Assembly (NCBI GenBank): GCA_910579085.1 | Contig: CAJTRU010000040.1 | Location: forward strand, 1-30,971 | Source: an uncultured Lachnospiraceae bacterium | Lineage (GTDB): Bacteria > Bacillota > Clostridia > Lachnospirales > Lachnospiraceae | Direction of reading: 5' to 3' | Length of the DNA: 30,971 nt | Shown here: positions 7,941-16,187 of the stretch, piece after piece | How positions within the stretch are numbered: the stretch's first letter is position 1 | How the letters are laid out: each line of letters starts with the position of its first letter | The notes under the pieces: model-generated | Seen by the model: the letters and a program-made list of their open reading frames with translations, nothing else | Told to the model about the DNA's origin: nothing | Databases searched by the model: none | Position numbers and translations under genes: made by a program

Positions 7941-10900
7941 TTATTTTAATATTTTATCAAGTGTGGTAAATAAGTTGTCAATATCAATAGGCTTTGGTAT
8001 ATGTCCGTTCATTCCGCTTTTTAAAGCTTCTTGCTTATCTTCTTCAAATGCATTAGCAGTCATTGCTATAATTGGTATAGAAGCAAGTTCTTTGTTCTCA
8101 AGTTTCCTTATTGCTTTTGTAGCTTCATATCCATTCATTACAGGCATTTGTATATCCATAAGCACTACCTGGTAGTATCCAGGTTCAGACTTGCTGACCA
8201 TCTCAAGTGCAATTTTGCCGTTATTGGCAACTTCTGTAGTAAAGCCGGATTCATTTAAAAGAGTACAGGCAATTTCCTGGTTTAAGTCAATATCTTCTGC
8301 AAGCAATATACGTCCTGTATGGCGTTTGCTGCTGGCGTTGCTTTCTTCTGTTTCTTTTTCGTCATTATTTATAACAGAATTTAAACAACTGCTAAGTTCT
8401 GATAAAAACAATGGTTTGCTGCAAAATGCAGTTACACCAGCTTCTTTCGCCTCTGCTTCTATATCAGACCAGTCATAAGCGGTTAATACAATAATTGGCA
8501 CATTGCCGCCAGTTTCTTTTTTAATCCTTCTTGCAACTTCAACGCCATTCATGTCTGGCAGAAGCCAGTCAACTATATATACACGGTAATCATTGCCACG
8601 CATAATTGCCTGGTGGGTACGCAGTACAGCTTCTTTGCCCGACAACGTCCATTCTGCACTCATTCCAATCTGTCCAAGCATATATGAAACACTGTCACAT
8701 GTGTTAAAATCATCATCAACTACAAGTGCCCGGCAACCTTTTAGTTCTTTAATATTTTTTGGTTTCTTTTCTTCTGCATATAGGCGGAATGTAAAGGAAA
8801 CAATAAACTCTGTACCTATTCCTTGTTCACTTTTAACAACGATAGTACCATTCATCATATCAACGATATTTTTGGTAATAGCCATTCCTAGCCCTGTTCC
8901 CTGTATACCGCTTGTAGTCGTATTCTGTTCCCTCTCAAATGGCTCAAAAATATGTGATACAAATTCTTCACTCATTCCAATTCCGCTGTCTTTAATGCTA
9001 AATTCAAAGTTAGCGTAGCCAGATGGTGCATCAGGTTTTTCAGTAATCCTCATACTTACAGAGCCGCCAGCACCTGTATATTTAATAGAATTGCTTAAAA
9101 GGTTTAAAAGTACCTGGTTAAGCCTTAGTTTGTCACAATAAATATCCTCATCAAATACATCTATGGTATCTATATAAAGCTCAAGCTGCTTTGCATGTAC
9201 ATCTGCCTGTATAATATTATGCAGGCCATGTAAAATATCTGGAAGGCTGCATGGCTTTTCTTCAAGGTGTATCTTGCCACTTTCAATACGGCTCATATCA
9301 AGAACATCATTAATAAGGCTTAAAAGATGGTTGCCTGATGTCATAATTTTGCCCAGGTATTCCTCAACTTGTTCTTTATTGTCAATATGTGTAACAGCCA
9401 GGTTTGTAAAGCCTACTATTGCATTCATAGGTGTACGTATATCATGTGACATATTGGAAAGGAATACGCTTTTTGCCCTGCTTGCCCTGTTTGCCTGTTG
9501 TAATGCATCTTCAAGAATGTTTTTATGTTCCATTTCCTTACGTGTTTCTTCATCTACACTTCTTAATCCCAGTACAATTCCCCTGCTATCAGTCCAGTTG
9601 CCTGACCTTACTACTTTCATCTGGAAATACTCAATGTTTTTATCCCTGGTAATCCTGAAATTAACATAATAAAGTTTCTTTTCTGAAAGTTCTTTTTTAA
9701 TATATTCAATAGAAGAGGCATTGCGTAATATTTCCTTATCAGCTTCATAGACGCTTTTATCAATAAAGAGCTCTATAAATGTATCAAGTGAAATCTCATT
9801 ATTAAAAACAAAGTCAAATTTATAACGGCTATTATCAGTGAGCTGTAAAAGGTTTCCCATGCCAGTATCAAGGTCAAAGAAGCATACAATCTGGAAATCT
9901 ACACTTAATGCATGTACAAGTTCCATCTGGCGTCTTTCGCTTTCCATGCGTTCCCTTTTTTCTTTTAATTTCTGGTCAGTACAATCCAGCAGGAAGCGCT
10001 GGTAGAACAATGTCCCGTCTTCCTCCAGCAGTTTAATATTTCCCATTATATGTAATATTTGCCCGTTATCATGTTGTATGCGGTATTCAACATTAACAGT
10101 GTCATCTGGCTTATCCAGTTTCATAATAGAATCCCTTAGCTTCTGCCTGTCTTCTTCCATAACAGAAGGCGCAACTAAATCAAACCCGCTTTCCATTAAT
10201 TCTTTTTTGGAACTGTAACCAAGTATATTAAGAGCAGCCCTGTTTATGCTGATTATATGTGTACCATCAAGTGAGTGTGTCATAATTCCACAGTCAAGTG
10301 AGGTAAAAATTGTTTCCAGTGTAAGATTCTTTTTTATTAATTCCTGTTCATATGCACGTTCCTGTGTTATATCAATAGCCACGCCAACAGTTCCCATTAC
10401 GCTGCCATCAATATCATATAATGGGGACTTATAAGTGGTAAGAAGTCTTGTACCATTACCAGTTTTAACTGTTTCTTCAGCTATACAGGTTTTTCTTTTG
10501 CTCATAACCTCTTGTTCAGATTCTATACAGGCAGGGTCATCTTGTTCAACATCCCATATATATGCATGTCTCTGCCCCTCTACCTGCTGTTTTGTTTTAT
10601 TCACTGTGTGGCAGAAGCTGTCATTTACTTTTTCATGTATGCCATTCTTGTCTTTGTACCATACAAGGTTTGGTACACTGTTAATGGCTGCCTCTAAATA
10701 CTGGCTGTCCTGCCAGTGGTCTTTTTCTTTTTTATATGCCTGCTGCCATCTTAGGAAACGGAAGCTTAATTCCTCTTCTTCCATAGGCAGTACCCAGATA
10801 TCATCAACTTTATCAAAACTGTCTGACAGGTCCGCAATCTGGTCTTTATCTGCAAGGAGAACAAGGCTGGCATCCTTTCTTTTGGCAGAGACCAGGGACT

Positions 10901-11093
10901 GCAATGTTTTTCTGGCGTCTATGCCTGTAAGGTATGCAAATATTGCGTCTGCCTCAGAGGCTGGTGAAGTTGCGGGGTTGCCACTCTCATAAAATTCATG
11001 TGTAAAATGTTCAAGCGGGGACATCTTTTTTATAATTTCAAACATACCATTCTGCCCGCCTGCCAGATAAAAACGAATATGGCAATGATACAT
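7941..11093 (-). CDS. Soluble hybrid histidine kinase with PAS domains and two receivers
   Basis: The start at 11093 has AAGGAGG upstream, giving 1050 residues and no membrane segment. In order: residues 1-115, a degenerate receiver-like or novel domain; about 125-250, a PAS domain (NSVPNLVWYKDKNGI to GTVGVAIDIT); about 260-385, a second PAS (LDCGIMTHSLDGTHIISIN); about 390-520, a third PAS-like region; HisKA with SNMSHDIRTPMNAI (H550); HATPase with N-box LNLLSNSIKYT and G-box GTGLGMAI; receiver 1 with YIVDWLLPDMNG; and receiver 2 with VLMDIQMPVMNGYEA. It resembles BarA/TorS-like hybrid kinases but has no Hpt domain, so a separate phosphotransfer protein or target is expected. With no DNA-binding domain or neighbouring regulator, its output is unknown. 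The PAS domains suggest an intracellular cue. Confidence 0.93.
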   Translation of the reverse strand: MYHCHIRFYLAGGQNGMFEIIKKMSPLEHFTHEFYESGNPATSPASEADAIFAYLTGIDARKTLQSLVSAKRKDASLVLLADKDQIADLSDSFDKVDDIWVLPMEEEELSFRFLRWQQAYKKEKDHWQDSQYLEAAINSVPNLVWYKDKNGIHEKVNDSFCHTVNKTKQQVEGQRHAYIWDVEQDDPACIESEQEVMSKRKTCIAEETVKTGNGTRLLTTYKSPLYDIDGSVMGTVGVAIDITQERAYEQELIKKNLTLETIFTSLDCGIMTHSLDGTHIISINRAALNILGYSSKKELMESGFDLVAPSVMEEDRQKLRDSIMKLDKPDDTVNVEYRIQHDNGQILHIMGNIKLLEEDGTLFYQRFLLDCTDQKLKEKRERMESERRQMELVHALSVDFQIVCFFDLDTGMGNLLQLTDNSRYKFDFVFNNEISLDTFIELFIDKSVYEADKEILRNASSIEYIKKELSEKKLYYVNFRITRDKNIEYFQMKVVRSGNWTDSRGIVLGLRSVDEETRKEMEHKNILEDALQQANRASRAKSVFLSNMSHDIRTPMNAIVGFTNLAVTHIDNKEQVEEYLGKIMTSGNHLLSLINDVLDMSRIESGKIHLEEKPCSLPDILHGLHNIIQADVHAKQLELYIDTIDVFDEDIYCDKLRLNQVLLNLLSNSIKYTGAGGSVSMRITEKPDAPSGYANFEFSIKDSGIGMSEEFVSHIFEPFEREQNTTTSGIQGTGLGMAITKNIVDMMNGTIVVKSEQGIGTEFIVSFTFRLYAEEKKPKNIKELKGCRALVVDDDFNTCDSVSYMLGQIGMSAEWTLSGKEAVLRTHQAIMRGNDYRVYIVDWLLPDMNGVEVARRIKKETGGNVPIIVLTAYDWSDIEAEAKEAGVTAFCSKPLFLSELSSCLNSVINNDEKETEESNASSKRHTGRILLAEDIDLNQEIACTLLNESGFTTEVANNGKIALEMVSKSEPGYYQVVLMDIQMPVMNGYEATKAIRKLENKELASIPIIAMTANAFEEDKQEALKSGMNGHIPKPIDIDNLFTTLDKILK

Positions 11094-11148
11094 ATCTGTT
11101 TCCTCCTTGTGAGTACAATTATAAAATACCAGACTTAGTTTAACACAA

Positions 11149-11185
11149 AAAAGTTTGCTATACAATCCGTTTATAGCAAACTTTT
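11149..11185 (-). terminator. Rho-independent terminator of the ybjQ-like gene
   Basis: AAAAGTTTGCTATA (11149-11162) is perfectly complementary to TATAGCAAACTTTT (11172-11185), with a 9-base loop. Read on the minus strand the stem ends in a run of six T, immediately after the ybjQ-like gene and before the hybrid kinase, so the two minus-strand genes are probably separate units. Confidence 0.8.
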
Positions 11186-11219
11186 AAGCTTATTTTATGA
11201 TATTTTTTAAATATGTATG

Positions 11220-11531
11220 TTATTTGAAGCGTACCGCTGTGCCATATGCAATAACTTCTGCTGCTCCCTGCATTATTGCAGAACTGGCATACCTGATATT
11301 AACTATAGCGTCAGCACCAAGGTGTTCAGCTTCCTCTACCATACGTCTAGTTGCAAGTTCCCTTGAATCATTCATCATATCATTGTATGCTTTTAACTCA
11401 CCACCAACAAGTGTTTTAAAACCCTGTGTAATATCCTTTCCAATATGTTTGCTTTGTATAGTGCTGCCTTTAACAAGGCCCAGCATCTCAAGCTCCTTGC
11501 CAGAAATATAATCAGTATTAACCAATACCAT
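11220..11531 (-). CDS. YbjQ family protein (DUF74)
   Basis: The 103-residue protein matches the usual length and pattern of the YbjQ/UPF0145 family: a beta-strand beginning (MVLVNTDYISGKE), LGLVKGSTI, the helix SRELATRRMVEEAEHLGADAIVNIRY, and a final strand AEVIAYGTAVRFK. The family forms ring-shaped oligomers and is often labelled heavy-metal-binding, but its function is not settled. ATG at 11531 is preferred because AAGGAG lies 8 bases upstream; the GTG at 11540 is too close to that site. It has its own terminator and a promoter-like sequence at 11576-11604. Confidence 0.9.
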   Translation of the reverse strand: MVLVNTDYISGKELEMLGLVKGSTIQSKHIGKDITQGFKTLVGGELKAYNDMMNDSRELATRRMVEEAEHLGADAIVNIRYASSAIMQGAAEVIAYGTAVRFK

Positions 11532-11575
11532 AAACACCACTCCTTATCTTAAAATATTTGTACTATCTAATTAAT

Positions 11576-11604
11576 ACAATAATACATAATAGAGGGTTTG
11601 TCAA
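11576..11604 (-). promoter_or_regulatory. Candidate promoter of the ybjQ-like gene
   Basis: On the minus strand TTGACA (11604-11599) is followed after 17 bp by TATTGT (11581-11576), about 45 bp before the ATG at 11531. The -35 is perfect and the -10 weak. It directly borders the palindromic element that begins near 11620. Confidence 0.45.
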
Positions 11605-11619
11605 TACAATTATGGGATA

Positions 11620-12105
11620 ATTTGCAGTTATTTTTTGTTGGTGCTGACTGGCGGACGGTTTCTGTGCCAGAGCCAGAATATTCCGTACAGGGGTACGCTT
11701 TTGCTACGTTACAATGTCATTTAGTTAAGGGGGATTGTTTAAAAATATCATGTATTGTATAGGCTGGCAAATCCAAAGTGTCTTCCATGAACAAAGCACG
11801 CTTCCGCTTGGACTCGCACGCAATGGATGCATAAAGCCCTTAATGTTCCTACGGAACATTTTAAGACAGGGCTTAAGCACCAGCGGCTTCGTACAGCTTG
11901 TTCATGTAAGCACATTTGGAATTTGCCAGCCAGTCTAATCTTTGGCAATTTATAAAAATATTTTTTACATAAACCTTTAACTAAGTGACATTGCGCTATG
12001 TGTGTTAAAGTACCCCTTTAACGGAATAATTCTGGCATCTGGCACGCAAAACCTGTCACCAGCAACCTTTAATAAAACATAAAATAAAAAGATAACTGTA
12101 AATGG
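11620..12105. repeat. Nested palindromic element, unit 1
   Basis: The left arm (about 11620-11711) contains CGGACGGTTTCTGTGCCAG and ATTCCGTACAGGGGTACGC. The right arm (11994-12105) is its imperfect reverse complement (GTACCCCTTTAACGGAATAA, then CTGGCATCTGGCAC, then AGATAACTGTAAAT). Between them lies the module at 11712-11993, itself bounded by terminal inverted repeats and internally palindromic. The unit is therefore a three-level inverted repeat of about 485 bp with no credible gene. Left-arm relatives occur at 12235-12377 and 30880-30971 and right-arm relatives at 37-128 and 12633-12735. Confidence 0.8.
11712..11993. mobile_element. MITE-like module with terminal inverted repeats, copy 1
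   Basis: The 282-bp module starts CAATGTCATTTAGTTAAGG (11712-11730) and ends with the complement of CAATGTCACTTAGTTAAAGG (11974-11993). Inside, GGCTGGCAAATCCAAAGTGT pairs imperfectly with a segment around 11905-11930, and a perfect small hairpin AATGTTCC-TAC-GGAACATT lies at 11842-11860. No transposase is encoded. The ends loosely recall those of IS4/IS231-group elements, but that is from memory and uncertain. No clear target-site duplication flanks it. A related copy in the opposite orientation is at 12378-12632. Confidence 0.65.
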
Positions 12106-12234
12106 GGTGGGAGGAATTATTCTGCTAGTCACTTATCAGACAGAGAAAATCAACTGCTTTCATATATAGTATATGAATAATAAAATAATACCACTGTACT
12201 TCCGTCCGTCTAAATCATCTGTCACACACCATAA

Positions 12235-12735
12235 TTTCCATTTATATTATTTATTTTGTTATTTTGTATATTTGTTTGTAATTCTGATGGGCACAGCAGG
12301 TTTCAAGTGTTCCAGCTAATATTATTCCATGACAGGGGCACTTCAGCACCGCCAGTGTTTGTATCCCATCTTAAGTGCAATGTCATTTAGTTAAGGGTTT
12401 TGGCAGAAATGTTTTTGGAAACTGGCAAAGATTAGATTAGCTGGCAAATTCCAAATGTGCTTACATGAACAAGCTGTACGAAGCCGCTGGTGCTTAAGCC
12501 CTGTATTTTAGGGATTTATGCACCACTGCGTGCGAGTTCAAGCGGAAGCGTGCTTTGTTCATGTAAGACACTTTGGATTTGCCAGCCCACCATTATTAAA
12601 TTCCAGCATATCCCTTCAACTAAATGACATTGTTTTATATTGGCGTAGCACAAGGGTGCCCTGTCATGTAATGATTTAGTGGAACACCAGAAACCCTGCG
12701 TCCGTTCTTCAAAAACAAAATAACTGTAAATTATT
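12235..12735. repeat. Nested palindromic element, unit 2 (diverged arms)
   Basis: The left arm (about 12235-12377) keeps recognisable blocks such as GGTTTCAAGTGTTCCAGC and ATTCCATGACAGGGGCACTT, aligned with the arm at 11650-11700. The right arm (12633-12735) has GGCGTAGCACAAGGGTGCCC, CCAGAAACCC, TGCGTCCG and ATAACTGTAAATTATTC, aligned with 30-125. The central module is 12378-12632. The arms are more diverged than those of unit 1 and of the window ends, suggesting an older copy. The stretch 12106-12234 between the two units shows only a short CATATA-TAG-TATATG palindrome at about 12158-12172. Confidence 0.65.
12378..12632. mobile_element. MITE-like module, copy 2 (inverted relative to copy 1)
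   Basis: This 255-bp module starts CAATGTCATTTAGTTAAGGG (12378-12397) and ends with the complement of CAATGTCATTTAGTTGAAGG (12613-12632). Its interior is the reverse complement of copy 1: shared blocks include GCTGTACGAAGCCGCTGG, GTGCTTAAGCCCTG and AAGCGGAAGCGTGCTTTGTT. Copy 2 lacks the small AATGTTCC/GGAACATT hairpin at the centre and has a simpler CCCT...AGGG loop. It encodes no transposase. Confidence 0.65.
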
Positions 12736-12751
12736 CTGCATCTAAAAATAT

Positions 12752-12780
12752 TTGTGGCATTGTGTATATTGTTGTATAAT
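12752..12780 (+). promoter_or_regulatory. Candidate promoter of the DUF4291 gene
   Basis: TTGTGG (12752-12757) and TATAAT (12775-12780) are 17 bp apart, placing a start about 125 bases before the ATG at 12913. It lies just outside the right arm of repeat unit 2, so the repeat may supply or abut the regulatory region. Confidence 0.4.
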
Positions 12781-12912
12781 AGAAACACTGGCGTGCTTTA
12801 TAAAGAATCTTATCTTTATCCAGGCAGAAGCAGTATTGTTCTTGGCGTTTAACAAAATACTTTTTTATAATTGAACCAGGAAGCCATAAAACACACCAGA
12901 GGGGGTATTTGT

Positions 12913-13500
12913 ATGGAATATGTAAAAGAAGTTTTTGCACAATATGACAGGCAGTGCATAAGGGTTTACCAGGCATATAACCCTGTTATTGCTAAAGAGG
13001 CTGTGCAGTTACAGGCATTTGGGGAGAATTTTAATGTAAACCATATGACATGGATAAAACCATCTTTTTTATGGCTTATGTACCGTTCTAACTGGGGAAC
13101 TAAAAAGAACCAGGAATGTATTCTTGCTTTAGATATATACCAGGCAATGTTTAATAAATTATTAGAAAAAGCAGTACTGACTTCTCCAGACTCTGTAAGC
13201 TATACAGGTGTACAATGGGAAAAAGCTTTTGATGAAACTACAGTATATTGCCAGTGGGACCCAGACAGAAATATAAATGGAAATGCTATTAACCGTGCTG
13301 CAATCCAGATAGGATTAAAAGGGGAAACATTAAGGGAGTTTCTTGATAATGGCATATGCCATATTGAGGATTTAACTCCTGTGGTGAAGAAATGGAATAA
13401 TAAAAGGAAAAATGGAAAGATAAGTACAAAAGATTTGCCATCGGAAAGGGTGTATCCTGTTAAAAACAAGGCGGTCAGAAACAGGCTGGATATGAAATAA
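12913..13500 (+). CDS. DUF4291 family protein
   Basis: The 195-residue protein shows the hallmark segment NHMTWIKPSFLWLMYRSNW (about residues 44-62), preceded by RQCIRVYQAYNPVIAKEA and followed by QCILALD-like and VYCQWDPDR segments, which fit DUF4291. This family occurs widely in bacteria and fungi as a single-domain soluble protein of about 190-210 residues; its biochemical role is unknown to me. The ATG at 12913 follows GAGGGGG; no signal peptide or membrane segment is seen. The C-terminus is basic (KKWNNKRKNGK). It stands alone between the palindromic repeat cluster and the amidase gene. The 291 bp after it holds no gene or obvious hairpin. Confidence 0.8.
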   Translation: MEYVKEVFAQYDRQCIRVYQAYNPVIAKEAVQLQAFGENFNVNHMTWIKPSFLWLMYRSNWGTKKNQECILALDIYQAMFNKLLEKAVLTSPDSVSYTGVQWEKAFDETTVYCQWDPDRNINGNAINRAAIQIGLKGETLREFLDNGICHIEDLTPVVKKWNNKRKNGKISTKDLPSERVYPVKNKAVRNRLDMK

Positions 13501-13791
13501 AAATTTAATAAATAAAGGAACTTGCAGGGAGAAGTATTTTTTATATCTGTAAGTTTTTAATGCTGTTTATAGTGGATAGTTTTTATAAATAAAGTAAATT
13601 TTTCATATATACTTCCTGGATAATGGCAGCTATAGAAGGAATTTTTAGTTAATGCTTTATGAAAAGTTGCATATAAGCCAGATATATTGTATACTAGATA
13701 GAAGGGTGCATTTTTTGTGCATGTAATATATACAGTTTTAAAGGACAATAGTTAATGAAGAGTTAATATAAACACATAAGACGGGGTAACG

Positions 13792-14928
13792 ATGAAAGAG
13801 AAAGAATGGCGCGGGTTTGCAGTCCAAAGCGTTGTGCTTCTTGTTGTTGTACTTATATTATCTGTTTTCCATCCAGGTGATATAATAAGCGAAAATGGTA
13901 CAAAGGTTATGGCTGATGGGACAGCAGCGGCAGAGAATAATAAGAAACATAAAAAGAAAGAAGCCCTGCAAGAGTATGAAGGGCCCATCAGGACAGATGA
14001 AGCACATGCTAAGGAGCGCAGCAGTACATATATTAAAATACCAAAAACAGCAGTACCAACAGGGGCATCAATATATTTGACAGATAATTATATGAAGCAG
14101 CGTATAAGCCTGGTTATTGGTGGTACATCAGGAAAGAAGATTAAAAAAGAAGATATTGCCAGGTATAATAATGGAAGCAAATTTACTGGCAGTACCAGTA
14201 AAAATAATAAAAAAGATATTATAGAGAATATAAGTACAAGGTATTATATTACTAAGAAAAAGAAATACAGGACAGTGCTGGAATTTAAAACAAAACACCT
14301 GTATGCGCCTGTACTTTATGAAACAGATACAGGATATTTTATTTCACTTGCAAAGCCAAGGGATGTATATGATAAAATAGTGGTTTTAGATGCAGGGCAT
14401 GGCGGCATTGATGAAGGAACTTCTTCCGCTAAAGGACACCATGAGAAGGAATATACACTTCTTGTATTGAAGGAACTTAAAAAGCTTATGGACAAGACAG
14501 ACATTAAGGTTTATTATACACGTCTTAGCGACCAGAAGGTGACAAAAGCCGCCAGGACAGACCTTGCTAATAAACTGGAAGCAGACCTTTTTATAAGCAT
14601 ACACTGCAACTCATCAGAAAAAGGTGATGGCAGGGCATATGGTGTGGAAACATTATATTCAAAAAGGAAACCTGTTAATTCAAGGCTTGGCAACAGGAAA
14701 CTTTCACAGGTAATGCTTGACAGTGTTGCAGAAGAGGTGGATAACAAAAAGCGTGGTGTTATCAGAAGGGAAGGGCTTTATATTATGCACCATTCTGATG
14801 TTCCTGCATCAATTATAGAAATAGGGTATATGTCTAATAAATCAGACTTAAAGTATATATTAAGCAAGAATGGCAGGAAAAAGGTTGCAAAAGGTATTTA
14901 TAAAGGTATTATGGAGGCACTGGGATGA
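13792..14928 (+). CDS. N-acetylmuramoyl-L-alanine amidase (Amidase_3), membrane-anchored
   Basis: The 378-residue protein has one N-terminal hydrophobic segment (VVLLVVVLILSVF, 14-26) acting as signal or anchor, a low-complexity Lys-rich linker, a domain of about 100 residues (80-190) rich in beta-strand character, and the Amidase_3 catalytic domain from about 194. Zinc ligands are visible as H203 in VLDAGHGG, E218 in HHEKEY and H271 in FISIHCNS; the catalytic Glu is E343 in IIEIGYMSN. It cleaves the bond between muramic acid and L-Ala of peptidoglycan, outside the membrane. Its last bases overlap rdgB by four (ATGA), so the amidase, rdgB and the phosphoesterase form an operon. Confidence 0.93.
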   Translation: MKEKEWRGFAVQSVVLLVVVLILSVFHPGDIISENGTKVMADGTAAAENNKKHKKKEALQEYEGPIRTDEAHAKERSSTYIKIPKTAVPTGASIYLTDNYMKQRISLVIGGTSGKKIKKEDIARYNNGSKFTGSTSKNNKKDIIENISTRYYITKKKKYRTVLEFKTKHLYAPVLYETDTGYFISLAKPRDVYDKIVVLDAGHGGIDEGTSSAKGHHEKEYTLLVLKELKKLMDKTDIKVYYTRLSDQKVTKAARTDLANKLEADLFISIHCNSSEKGDGRAYGVETLYSKRKPVNSRLGNRKLSQVMLDSVAEEVDNKKRGVIRREGLYIMHHSDVPASIIEIGYMSNKSDLKYILSKNGRKKVAKGIYKGIMEALG

Positions 14929-15527
14929 GGAAAATTATTGTTGCTACCTGCAATGAGCATAAAATAAAAGAAATACGTGAAATTCTTGCAGGGGATGGCA
15001 TAGAATATGTATCATTGAATGATGAAGGGCTGTCAGGCATAAGCATTACAGAGGATGGTTCTACATTTGAAGAAAATGCAGTAATAAAGGCAAAAACAGT
15101 ATCAGAAGCTACGGGTTTAATGGTACTTGCTGATGATTCAGGGCTTGAAGTTGATTACCTGGGAGGTGCTCCTGGAATTTATTCTGCCAGGTATATGGGT
15201 GAAGATACACCTTACACAGTGAAAAATAACTATATAATAGACCAGCTTAAAGATGCTAAAGATGAGGAGAGAAGTGCAAGGTTTGTATGTGCAATGGCGT
15301 GTGCATTTCCTGGTGGAAGGGTAATTACAACAGAAGGAAAGGTAGAAGGACGTATCGCATATAAAGAGCAGGGAGGGAATGGTTTTGGATATGACCCTGT
15401 ATTTTATCTTCCAGAAATGGGATGTACAACAGCACAGCTAAGCCCGGAAGATAAGAATAAATTAAGCCACAGAGGCAGGGCTTTACGGGCAATGCATGAA
15501 AAGCTTTCCGAAGAAGGGGTAATATAA
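14925..15527 (+). CDS. rdgB: XTP/dITP diphosphatase (Ham1/RdgB family)
   Basis: The 200-residue protein removes non-canonical purine nucleotides (dITP, XTP) by releasing pyrophosphate. The family motifs are complete: the N-terminal IIVATCNEHKIKEI, LADDSGLEVDYLGGAPGIYS with metal-binding Asp, the Lys-rich strand, and QGGNGFGYDPVFYLPE with the base-recognition loop, ending in KLSHRGRALRAM. Length and order match the family. It overlaps the amidase by four bases and abuts the following phosphoesterase without a gap; RdgB next to a YfcE-type phosphoesterase is a common Firmicute arrangement. Confidence 0.96.
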   Translation: MRKIIVATCNEHKIKEIREILAGDGIEYVSLNDEGLSGISITEDGSTFEENAVIKAKTVSEATGLMVLADDSGLEVDYLGGAPGIYSARYMGEDTPYTVKNNYIIDQLKDAKDEERSARFVCAMACAFPGGRVITTEGKVEGRIAYKEQGGNGFGYDPVFYLPEMGCTTAQLSPEDKNKLSHRGRALRAMHEKLSEEGVI

Positions 15528-16016
15528 ATGCCTATGAAAATATTAGTAGTAAGTGATACACATGGCAACAATACAAATCTTAGGAAGGCTGTAGCCAATA
15601 TGGGAGGGAGCCTTGATTTGATGGTTCATCTTGGTGATATTATGTGCAGCCTGGATGTTATAAGGGAAATTGCAGGATGTCCTGTTGAAATTGTGAAAGG
15701 TAACTGTGATTCGTTTCCAGATATCCAGTCAGCCAGGCTTATAGACATAGCAGGGCATAAAGCATTTATTACACATGGGCATTTATATGGAGGCAACTGG
15801 GGCATAGGTACTATGAAAGATATTGCAAAGGAGAACGGGGCAGAAATAGTTATGTTCGGACATACACATGAACCAATGGTGGATAAAACACCTGGCATGA
15901 CAGTTATAAACCCTGGCAGCCTGTCAAGGCCAAGGCAGGATGGCGGAAGACCTACATATATAGTTATGTCTGTTAGTGGTAATGGCAGTACAGATTATTC
16001 ATTAGTGTATATGTAG
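15528..16016 (+). CDS. YfcE/MJ0936-type metallophosphoesterase
   Basis: The 162-residue protein has all calcineurin-like motifs: VVSDTHGNN, VHLGD, VKGNCD, ITHGHLYGG, FGHTHEP and the terminal INPGSLSRPR. The family hydrolyses phosphodiesters with Mn or similar metals; the natural substrate is unclear. The ATG at 15528 directly follows the rdgB stop, and a second ATG at 15534 (MKILVVSD) is equally possible, both using GAAGGGG in the end of rdgB. It is the last gene of the amidase operon before a long hairpin-rich spacer leading to cheR. Confidence 0.93.
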   Translation: MPMKILVVSDTHGNNTNLRKAVANMGGSLDLMVHLGDIMCSLDVIREIAGCPVEIVKGNCDSFPDIQSARLIDIAGHKAFITHGHLYGGNWGIGTMKDIAKENGAEIVMFGHTHEPMVDKTPGMTVINPGSLSRPRQDGGRPTYIVMSVSGNGSTDYSLVYM

Positions 16017-16187
16017 CCAATACCCAGAAGCAGACAGGAGTGACCTGGCTGCCCTTTAGATTACACGTCCCAGAGAGTGGGGCATCTGGCCTTTGCGGTG
16101 GTATCTGGATGTATGCAGGGATACCTGTATTATTTCCGGGCTCCGCAGTAATAAAAGGATGGGAAAGCCAGTTATGGCTTTACAGGA
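16017..16187 (+). other. Structured, GC-rich leader before cheR
   Basis: This 171-nt spacer is richer in G and C than nearby DNA and holds several possible hairpins: CAGG-AGTGA-CCTG, GCCC...GGGC around 16051-16083, GGTATC (16099-16104) with GATACC (16120-16125), and a perfect AAAGCCA-GTTA-TGGCTTT (16164-16181) just before the cheR start. It carries no ORF with a ribosome site. It does not match the c-di-GMP-I, THF or fluoride riboswitch consensus as I remember them. It may be an attenuator or a structured RNA element, but this is inference. Confidence 0.4.

Noticed and set aside
11735..12788. Two short ORFs, one on each strand, sharing the peptide GWQIQSVxHEQSTLPL
   Set aside because: The match follows from the two inverted copies of the same non-coding module; neither ORF has a ribosome site or a stable full-length counterpart.
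16017..16187. c-di-GMP riboswitch before cheR
   Set aside because: The leader is hairpin-rich, but the conserved sequence blocks of the c-di-GMP-I aptamer as I know them are not present.
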